Assembly: GCA_947496535.1 (NCBI GenBank)
Contig: CANMDE010000005.1
Span: 124,001-188,000, forward strand
Direction of reading: 5' to 3'
Origin: an uncultured Paracoccaceae bacterium
GTDB taxonomy: Bacteria > Pseudomonadota > Alphaproteobacteria > Rhodobacterales > Rhodobacteraceae
DNA: 64,000 bases
Below are positions 57,749 to 64,000 of this stretch, one piece after another. Position 1 is the stretch's first letter. Every line of letters begins with the position of its first letter. The notes below the pieces were generated by a model. It made no database searches. It was given only the letters and a program-made list of their open reading frames with translations, and had not been told where the DNA came from. The position numbers were made by a program, and so were the translations under genes.

Positions 57749-59125
57749 ATGACGGTAAAAAGTTTAGGCAATCCATTTTCTGAGAAATCTGATCTGCGCC
57801 ACGGTGCGGGCTGTACCTGCGACACGTGCAGCGGAACACCGGATTCTGCATCACATACGCACATGTCAAGCGACGACATGATGGAACAGGTTGTAGAAAG
57901 CGCGATTGTCCGGTCTGTTTTTGGTCATAACGACATAGGACGAAGGTCCTTTATGGGGATGGTCGGGGGGACAACCGCAGCCGCTGCGCTCGCGTCGGTG
58001 TTTCCGATGGATCAAGCCAAGGCAGCCATTCTCGATAATCTTGGGCCGCCCGAAAAGACTGACCTCAGCATCGGCTTTGTGCCTATCACATGCGCCACTC
58101 CGATCATCATGGCGCAGCCGTTGGGCTTTTACGAGCGCCATGGCTTAAACGCACAGGTTATCAAAACCGCCGGTTGGGCCGTTGCGCGCGACAAGTCATT
58201 ATCAGGGGAATATGACGCAAGCCACATGCTGACGCCGATGCCATTGGCGATGACTTTGGGGGCAGGCTCAGTGGCGGAACCGTATATCATGCCCGCCGTT
58301 GAAAACATCAATGGACAGGCGATTGTGCTGTCCAATGAACATCTTGATAAGCGCGATCCGACCCAGTGGAAGGGTTTCACTTTCGGAGTGCCGTTTGAAT
58401 ATTCGATGCATAACTTCCTGCTGCGTTATTATGTGGCTGAGTTTGGGTTGGACCCGGACGTTGATATTCAAATCCGCGTTGTACCACCACCTGAGATGGT
58501 GGCGAACCTGCGAGCAGGGAATCTTGATGGATACCTCTCGCCGGATCCGTTTAACCAACGCGCTGTCTGGGAAAACATTGGTTTCATCCACATTCTGACG
58601 AAAGAGATTTGGGAAGGTCATCCGTGCTGTGCTTTCGCAGCGCCGTTGTCCTTTGCGACTGAATTGCCCAACACCTACGGTGCGCTACTCAAGTCGATCA
58701 TCGACGCGACGCAATACGCATCCAATCCAGACAATCGCATCGAAATATCCGAGGCTATCGCGCCAACTAACTATCTTAACCAGCCAGTCGAGGTGATCCA
58801 ACAGGTTTTGACCGGCACCTATGCTGATGGCCTTGGCGAAGTGAAGCAAGTCCCTGACCGGATCGATTTCGATCCGTTCCCTTGGCATTCCATGGGTGTC
58901 TGGATCCTGACCCAGATGAAACGCTGGGGCTATATTGAGGGCGACGTAGATTACAAAGCCGTGGCTGAGCAGGTGTATTTGGCCGCTGACGCCAAGAAGG
59001 TCATGGAAGACCTTGGTTATGAGGCACCTGACATCACCTACACCTCTCATACGATCATGGGCAAAACTTTCGATGCGGATGCACCAGAAGAATATGTCGA
59101 CAGCTTTGCGATCAAAGCTGACTGA
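57749..59125 (+). CDS. nitrate/cyanate-type ABC transporter substrate-binding protein, Tat-exported
   Basis: 458 aa, NrtA/CmpA/CynA family. A long n-region (1-64) with CTCDTC at 22-27 and HTH at 36-38 precedes the twin-arginine motif GRRSFMG (65-70) and a hydrophobic stretch. The mature part starts near 100 with LSIGFVPITCATPIIMA; PFEYSMHNFLLRYY and VVPPPEMVANLRAGNLDGYL follow, plus GHPCCAF. It delivers a small anion to the permease. Its stop overlaps the permease start by one base. Cyanate is the likely ligand given cynS. Confidence 0.88.
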   Translation: MTVKSLGNPFSEKSDLRHGAGCTCDTCSGTPDSASHTHMSSDDMMEQVVESAIVRSVFGHNDIGRRSFMGMVGGTTAAAALASVFPMDQAKAAILDNLGPPEKTDLSIGFVPITCATPIIMAQPLGFYERHGLNAQVIKTAGWAVARDKSLSGEYDASHMLTPMPLAMTLGAGSVAEPYIMPAVENINGQAIVLSNEHLDKRDPTQWKGFTFGVPFEYSMHNFLLRYYVAEFGLDPDVDIQIRVVPPPEMVANLRAGNLDGYLSPDPFNQRAVWENIGFIHILTKEIWEGHPCCAFAAPLSFATELPNTYGALLKSIIDATQYASNPDNRIEISEAIAPTNYLNQPVEVIQQVLTGTYADGLGEVKQVPDRIDFDPFPWHSMGVWILTQMKRWGYIEGDVDYKAVAEQVYLAADAKKVMEDLGYEAPDITYTSHTIMGKTFDADAPEEYVDSFAIKAD

Positions 59126-59958
59126 TGGGTGCATTGTCAGAGAATAAGCGCGCGGCCTTGTTGTCAGTCCTGCTATTGGCGGTAGGGTTATTCATCTGGG
59201 AGTTTTCGATCCCCGCGCAGCAAGCTGCCGGCGAACTGACCGAATACGAGCGTCTGACTGGCGGTGGTTCGGCCAAGGCCGGGGTGCCTCCGCCTAGTCA
59301 GGTGTTTGCCAAGGCGTGGGAACAGCTTTCCAACCCCTTTTATGACGCGGGTCCCAATGACAAGGGCATCGGCATTCAGATTGGTTATTCGATCTACAGG
59401 GTGCTGACTGGGTATTTCTTTGCCGCACTAATCGCCATTCCGCTGGGCTTCCTGATTGGCATGTCGTCGGTTGCTTACAAGGCACTCAACCCGTTCATTC
59501 AGGTTCTGCGCCCGATCAGCCCGCTGGCATGGATGCCGCTGGCCTTGTTTGTTATTCAAGACAGCGAAGCGAGCGCGATTTTCGTTATCTTCATCTGCTC
59601 AATCTGGCCAATGCTGATAAATACAGCCTTCGGTGTGGCCGGTGTCAGGGAAGATTGGGTCAATGTGGCCCGCACCCATGAATTAGGTGCGTTAAGAACC
59701 GCATTTACGGTCATTTTGCCTGCAGCTGCCCCGACAATTGTGACCGGCATGCGTATTTCAATCGGTATTGCATGGTTGGTGATCGTGGCAGCAGAGATGC
59801 TCGTTGGGGGCACTGGCATTGGCTACTACGTCTGGAATGAGTGGAACAACCTCGACCTGACTTCTGTCATCTTCTCGATCCTGATGATCGGCGTGGTGGG
59901 TATGGGACTAGACGCCCTGTTTGGCCTGCTTCAGCGCAGCGTCGCATACGAGGGGTAG
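59125..59958 (+). CDS. nitrate/cyanate-type ABC transporter permease
   Basis: 277 aa. An N-terminal helix, a periplasmic stretch (about 30-80) and at least five further helices; the EAA-like loop is VREDWVNVARTHELGALRTA. Family NrtB/CynB. Translationally coupled to the binding protein; the ATPase starts six bases after its stop. Confidence 0.92.
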   Translation: MGALSENKRAALLSVLLLAVGLFIWEFSIPAQQAAGELTEYERLTGGGSAKAGVPPPSQVFAKAWEQLSNPFYDAGPNDKGIGIQIGYSIYRVLTGYFFAALIAIPLGFLIGMSSVAYKALNPFIQVLRPISPLAWMPLALFVIQDSEASAIFVIFICSIWPMLINTAFGVAGVREDWVNVARTHELGALRTAFTVILPAAAPTIVTGMRISIGIAWLVIVAAEMLVGGTGIGYYVWNEWNNLDLTSVIFSILMIGVVGMGLDALFGLLQRSVAYEG

Positions 59959-59963
59959 GGCGC

Positions 59964-60857
59964 ATGGCACATTCATTTCTGAGCATCGAAAAGCTAACGC
60001 AAGTTTACCCTGACGGCAATGGTGGCAGCTTTTCCGTCTTCGAAGACGCGAGTTTCGGAGTCGAGAAGGGCGAATTTGTCTGCATTCTGGGCCATTCGGG
60101 CTGCGGTAAATCGACGATCATGAACATTCTGGCTGGGCTGGATGAGCCAACCAGCGGTGTTGTCAAAATGGACGGCACAGCCATTTCTGGTCCCAGCTTG
60201 GACAGGGGCGTTGTGTTCCAGAACTATTCCTTGTTGCCTTGGTTGACTGCACTAAAGAACGTCACCTTCGGGGTCGCAGCCCGCTTTCCCGATTGGTCCA
60301 GGGATAAGGTGACAGAGCATTCTGTTGCCTTTCTGGAAAAGGTTGGGCTGGCTGGCGACGCGATCCATCGCAAGCCAAGCCAGTTATCGGGGGGGATGCG
60401 CCAGCGGGTTTCAATCGCGCGTGCCTTTGCCAATGAGCCCAAGCTGTTGTTGCTGGATGAACCCTTTGGAGCGCTTGATGCCCTCACACGCGGCACAATT
60501 CAGGACGAACTGCTCAAGGTGTGGCGCGGGACAAACCAGACCGTTTTCATGATCACCCATGACATTGACGAGGCAATCCTGCTAGCTGACCGCATTCTGC
60601 TCATGACCAACGGTCCGCTAGCCCGCGTTGCTGAAAGCGTTGACATCACAATCCCACGTCCGCGCAACCGAACTGCGATTGTCGAGCATCCCAATTATTA
60701 CGCCATCCGTAACCATCTGGTCCATTTCCTCGGCCAGCGGTCGCAGGAATTGGCGGGACAGCCATCAGACGGACAGATGCAGCGGCCCGAGACCGTGCAT
60801 ATCGACCTTACCGATGATGACAGCGACGAACCGGGCGAGCATCTGCGCGCCGTGTGA
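59964..60857 (+). CDS. nitrate/cyanate-type ABC transporter ATP-binding protein
   Basis: 297 aa from the ATG at 59964. Walker A LGHSGCGKST, Q-loop FQNYSLLPWLT, signature QLSGGMRQR, Walker B LLLLDEPFGAL and H-loop ITHDIDEAI. It is of the NrtD/SsuB/TauB type. The C-terminus extends beyond the usual end by an acidic tail (DDDSDEPGEHLRAV). Energises the permease at 59125. Followed 33 bases later by cynS. Confidence 0.93.
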   Translation: MAHSFLSIEKLTQVYPDGNGGSFSVFEDASFGVEKGEFVCILGHSGCGKSTIMNILAGLDEPTSGVVKMDGTAISGPSLDRGVVFQNYSLLPWLTALKNVTFGVAARFPDWSRDKVTEHSVAFLEKVGLAGDAIHRKPSQLSGGMRQRVSIARAFANEPKLLLLDEPFGALDALTRGTIQDELLKVWRGTNQTVFMITHDIDEAILLADRILLMTNGPLARVAESVDITIPRPRNRTAIVEHPNYYAIRNHLVHFLGQRSQELAGQPSDGQMQRPETVHIDLTDDDSDEPGEHLRAV

Positions 60858-60890
60858 CCTTATTCAAGACCCAAGGAAAGTGAGACTGCC

Positions 60891-61334
60891 ATGATGACCA
60901 AAGAAGACGTGACCGCTGAAATCTTGACGGCCAAAAAGCAGGCCGGGCTGACATGGGAGGGGATTGCCGAAAAGATCGGTATGTCCCCCGTATGGACGCA
61001 TTCCGCCGCCATGGGCATGAATGCGATGCCTGCCGACAAGGCTGAACTAATGGTCAAAACTATGGGCCTGCCGCAAGAGGCCGCCGCAGTCTTAGAGGAA
61101 TGCCCCACCAAGGTGTGGGAACAGACAGTGCCTACCGATCCCTGCATCTATCGTTTGTACGAGATCGTCGGCGTCTATGGCCCAACCATCAAGGCCTTGA
61201 TTCACGAAAAATTTGGCGACGGCATTATGTCGGCTATCGACTTCGATATGCAGATCACCCGCGTCGAAAACCCAAAGGGTGATCGGGTGAAGATCGAGAT
61301 GTCGGGCAAATATCTTGGATACAATTCCTGGTAA
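60891..61334 (+). CDS. cynS: cyanase (cyanate hydratase)
   Basis: 147 aa, near the usual 150. N-terminal helical domain (WEGIAEKIGMSPVWTHSAAM) and C-terminal catalytic domain with Arg88, Glu91 and Ser114 in CIYRLYEIVGVYG and FGDGIMSAIDF, the family's catalytic triad. It decomposes cyanate with bicarbonate to ammonia and two CO2. The central position between the two transporter sets says cyanate uptake and detoxification or nitrogen supply. No carbonic anhydrase gene is seen in the window. Confidence 0.96.
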   Translation: MMTKEDVTAEILTAKKQAGLTWEGIAEKIGMSPVWTHSAAMGMNAMPADKAELMVKTMGLPQEAAAVLEECPTKVWEQTVPTDPCIYRLYEIVGVYGPTIKALIHEKFGDGIMSAIDFDMQITRVENPKGDRVKIEMSGKYLGYNSW

Positions 61335-61341
61335 GGTTCTG

Positions 61342-62136
61342 ATGCAGCACGCTTATCCCGCCCCTGATATGGCAGACCCCGTCGCACCAACCGCCAAAGC
61401 CGATGTTTTGGTGTCTGGTGTTGCGCATACCTATGTGGCGGCAGATGGACCGGTACTAAACGGGGTGGACCTGAATATCGCGCCGGGTTCTGTTGCAGCA
61501 CTGATTGGGCGGTCGGGTTCGGGCAAGTCAACTTTGCTGCACATCATTGCGGGACTAATCAAACCTTCACAGGGCAGCGTGCGCATCAGTGGCAACTACG
61601 TAACCGGGCCGTCGCCGTTACATGTGATGATGTTCCAAGCCCCATCACTGTTCCCGTGGATGACTGTGGCGCAGAATGCGGCGCTTGGGCTGCGATATGC
61701 GGGCCAAAACGATGCGGGGCGCGTGCGCGACATACTGGCGCTGGTGGATTTGTCCGCCTTTGCGGATCGCAATGTGCAGGACCTGTCAGGCGGGCAGCAG
61801 CAGCGTGTGGCGCTAGCCCGGTCACTTGTTCCTAGTCCTGACCTTTTGCTGCTGGATGAACCGTTTTCAGCGCTTGATATGTTCACCCGTCAGTCCATGC
61901 AAAGGGACGTCCGCGCTATCGCCAAACGGCTCGGCCTGACAATGATCCTGGTGACACATGACGTATCGGAAGCGGTGCTGATGGCCGACCGCGCTGTGTT
62001 CCTGAAATCCGGTGCCGGCGTCATTGCCGAGGACACGCAGATTGGTCTGCACGAGGCAGAACGGTCGACTGAATCTCTCGATTTTCATGCCGAGCTGGCA
62101 CGGCTGAATGCGATTTATGCCGCGATGCAAACCTGA
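61342..62136 (+). CDS. second ABC transporter ATP-binding protein
   Basis: 264 aa from the ATG at 61342 (AAGG just upstream, seven bases after cynS). Walker A IGRSGSGKST, signature DLSGGQQQRVALARSL, Walker B LLLLDEPFSALDM, H-loop VTHDVSEAVL. Clearly different in sequence from the first ATPase, so not a recent copy. Belongs with the binding protein and permease that follow. Confidence 0.93.
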   Translation: MQHAYPAPDMADPVAPTAKADVLVSGVAHTYVAADGPVLNGVDLNIAPGSVAALIGRSGSGKSTLLHIIAGLIKPSQGSVRISGNYVTGPSPLHVMMFQAPSLFPWMTVAQNAALGLRYAGQNDAGRVRDILALVDLSAFADRNVQDLSGGQQQRVALARSLVPSPDLLLLDEPFSALDMFTRQSMQRDVRAIAKRLGLTMILVTHDVSEAVLMADRAVFLKSGAGVIAEDTQIGLHEAERSTESLDFHAELARLNAIYAAMQT

Positions 62137-62147
62137 AGGGTAGTTTG

Positions 62148-63395
62148 ATGAGAAAAGACGGTAACGATGATCTGCACGCCGCTTGCTGTGGCCACGACGG
62201 AGTTGACCACGAAAAGCGGCAAACACTGGATATGCTGGCTGCCGGTGGTCTCGCCGCGATGCTGGGTGGTTTAAGCCTGCCAAGCATGGCGCGGGCGCAG
62301 GATGATGATATTCTGCGGATCGGTTATCTGCCGATCACGGATGCCACGCCCCTGCTGGTTGCTCATGCCAAGGGTTTTTACGAAGAGGAAGGGATCGAGG
62401 CAGAACCGCCCACGCTGATCCGCGGCTGGGCACCTTTGATTGAGGGTTTTACCTCGAACAAGTTCAATCTGGTTCATTTCCTGAAACCGATCCCTGTCTG
62501 GATGCGGTATAACAATGACTTTCCGGTCAAGATCATGGCCTGGGCACATACAAACGGGTCCGCCCTGGTCGTAGGTGGCGGTACCGATATCACCGATTTT
62601 GCTGGCCTAGGGGGCAAACAGGTTGCTGTGCCCTTCTGGTATTCAATGCACAATATCGTGCTGCAATACGCGCTACGCGCTGCAGGCATCAAGGCCGTTA
62701 TCAAGGCTCAGGGCGAGGAGCTGGCACCTGATGAATGCAACCTGCAAGTCCTGCCACCACCTGACATGCCGCCCGCGCTCGCCGCGCGCAAGATCGACGC
62801 CTATATCGTGGCCGAGCCTTTCAACGCGCTGGGTGAATTGAATGCAGGCGCACGGATGCTGCGCTTTACTGGGGATATCTGGAAAAACCATCCCTGCTGC
62901 GTTGTCTGCATGAACGAACAGGTCACGACAGCCAAACCGGAATGGACACAAAGCGTCATGAACGCGGTGGTCAAAGGCGCGATCTATGCCAGCCAGAACA
63001 AGGCAGAGGTGGCAGAGCTTTTATCACGAGACGGTGAAGGTTATCTGCCAGCCCCCGCGCCGGTCGTTTCCCGAGCGATGACCGTTTACGAAGATAACGC
63101 AGATTACATCGACAGCGGCGCGATCCGAAATCAGGTCGAATACCAAAACGGACGGATCGACTTTCAACCGTGGCCCTATCCATCGGCTACCAAGCTGATC
63201 GTCGAGGCGATGTCCGATACCGTCGTCAGTGGTGAAACGACGTTCCTTAGCGATCTTGATCCCGATTTCGTTGTTGATGATTTGGTAGACTACAATTTCG
63301 TCAAAACCGCGCTTGAGGCTAATCCAGAGTGGCTCAACGACCCATCGGTCAATCCCGGTGATCCTTACGTGCGCGAGGAAATCCTGAAACTATGA
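62148..63395 (+). CDS. second nitrate/cyanate-type substrate-binding protein
   Basis: 415 aa from the ATG at 62148 (GAAGGG upstream). N-region has His10, Cys13, Cys14, His16 and His21, then a Lys-Arg variant of the Tat motif (KRQTLDML) and a hydrophobic core ending SMARAQ. The mature domain is paralogous to the first: YLPITDATPLLVAHAKGFYE, PFWYSMHNIVLQYAL, LPPPDMPPALAARKIDAYI and NHPCCVV. Coupled by ATGA to the next permease. Confidence 0.88.
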   Translation: MRKDGNDDLHAACCGHDGVDHEKRQTLDMLAAGGLAAMLGGLSLPSMARAQDDDILRIGYLPITDATPLLVAHAKGFYEEEGIEAEPPTLIRGWAPLIEGFTSNKFNLVHFLKPIPVWMRYNNDFPVKIMAWAHTNGSALVVGGGTDITDFAGLGGKQVAVPFWYSMHNIVLQYALRAAGIKAVIKAQGEELAPDECNLQVLPPPDMPPALAARKIDAYIVAEPFNALGELNAGARMLRFTGDIWKNHPCCVVCMNEQVTTAKPEWTQSVMNAVVKGAIYASQNKAEVAELLSRDGEGYLPAPAPVVSRAMTVYEDNADYIDSGAIRNQVEYQNGRIDFQPWPYPSATKLIVEAMSDTVVSGETTFLSDLDPDFVVDDLVDYNFVKTALEANPEWLNDPSVNPGDPYVREEILKL

Positions 63396-64000
63396 CTGTC
63401 GCCAGCGACATATCCCCAACACGCTTTCCGTTATCATTCAGCCGCTATCGCGGGCTGATGAATGCCGGAATTGGCATGGGGGCTTTGATGTTGCTGTGGT
63501 GGCTGGGGGGGCGGGCCGTCGCGGCCAGCCCTGACCTTTTTGCGTTCTCCAACTTTGCACCCGCGCCGACGATGTCGCGGCTATGGGTGATGATCACCTC
63601 GGGCGAGGTGCTGGATATGGCGATCCCATCGCTTTACCGCGTCGGACTGGGTATGCTGATTGCCGTCCTGATCGGCGTGCCATTGGGCATCCTGATTGGT
63701 CGCATCGCGCAACTGCGCGAAATCACGAATATCCCGTTTCAGTTCCTGCGCATGATTTCCCCGCTTAGCTGGATGCCTATTGCTGTGATGGCGTTTGATA
63801 CATGGGACGGTGCCATCATTTTTCTGATTGCAGTTGCGGCAATCTGGCCGATCCTGTTTGCCACAGCCGCTGGGGTACGCCGGATCGATCCCGCTTGGAT
63901 CAAGGTCGCACGCAATCTTGGGGCAAGCCGCTGGCACATGCTGACAACTGTTATCCTGCCAGCCGTAGCCACAGATATCTTAACGGGGATCCGCCTTGCC
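63392..64000 (+). CDS. second ABC transporter permease (cut by window edge)
   Basis: 203 codons, open to the right edge. Starts at the ATG at 63392 in the stop of the binding protein gene. An N-terminal helix (GMGALMLLWWLGG), a periplasmic part, then helices including GLGMLIAVLIGVPLGILIG, and the EAA loop RIDPAWIKVARNLGASRWH. Member of the BPD_transp_1 family, as the first permease. Confidence 0.88.
   Translation, partial: MTVASDISPTRFPLSFSRYRGLMNAGIGMGALMLLWWLGGRAVAASPDLFAFSNFAPAPTMSRLWVMITSGEVLDMAIPSLYRVGLGMLIAVLIGVPLGILIGRIAQLREITNIPFQFLRMISPLSWMPIAVMAFDTWDGAIIFLIAVAAIWPILFATAAGVRRIDPAWIKVARNLGASRWHMLTTVILPAVATDILTGIRLA

Overview
The window reads as a chromosomal segment of a Rhodobacteraceae (Roseobacter-type) alphaproteobacterium. 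The evidence is gene content and order: a sarcosine oxidase soxDAG operon, the block pyrH-frr-uppS-cdsA-dxr-rseP-bamA-skp-fabZ-lpxA-lpxI-lpxB, a fused ispDF, the run dusB-ntrB-ntrC-ntrY-ntrX-trkA-trkH-hfq-hflX, a neighbouring DUF6477/DUF6456 pair, and a UDP-diacylglucosamine hydrolase of the LpxI type. Base composition is moderately GC-rich. No rRNA, tRNA, CRISPR array or intact insertion sequence was seen.

Layout. 0-4.1 kb: soxD-soxA-soxG (methylglycine oxidation to glycine and a folate C1 unit), preceded by the 3' end of an unidentified gene. 4.2-11.6 kb: assorted catabolic and housekeeping genes (polysaccharide deacetylase, PLP-dependent threonine/serine dehydratase, CocE/NonD hydrolase, Old Yellow Enzyme, ssb, lytic transglycosylase, AraC regulator). 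11.7-24.7 kb: miaA, then the long co-directional envelope operon carrying nucleotide, ribosome recycling, isoprenoid, phospholipid, outer membrane assembly and lipid A genes; lpxD is not in its common place. 24.7-33.6 kb: two EamA transporters, a FadL-type porin, a sulfotransferase, guaA, a non-pyrrolysine MttB-family methyltransferase, and DUF6477/DUF6456 genes, the last with a frameshift. 33.7-38.0 kb: lipA, hpt, a Coq10-type protein, cinA C-domain, pgpA, ispDF. 38.2-50.0 kb: nitrogen control (dusB-ntrBC, ntrYX), potassium uptake (trkAH), hfq and hflX.

50.0-55.7 kb is accessory: a penicillin-acylase-family hydrolase, an AT-richer intergenic stretch, a DegT-type aminotransferase and a glycosyltransferase, then a decayed fragment of a P4-type integrase. 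55.7-64.0 kb is the most distinctive region: a divergent PAS-PAS-AAA-Fis regulator facing an operon of two complete nitrate/cyanate-type ABC importers on either side of a cyanase gene (order A-B-D-cynS-D-A-B, the last permease cut by the window edge). The intergenic region has a well-spaced -24/-12 (sigma-54) promoter candidate and an upstream cluster of palindromic half-sites, while the regulator carries GAFRGA in place of the canonical GAFTGA sigma-54 contact loop. The likely job is uptake of cyanate or a related small N-anion and its breakdown to ammonium and CO2. Function calls rest on motif recognition from the sequence alone; no database search was run.
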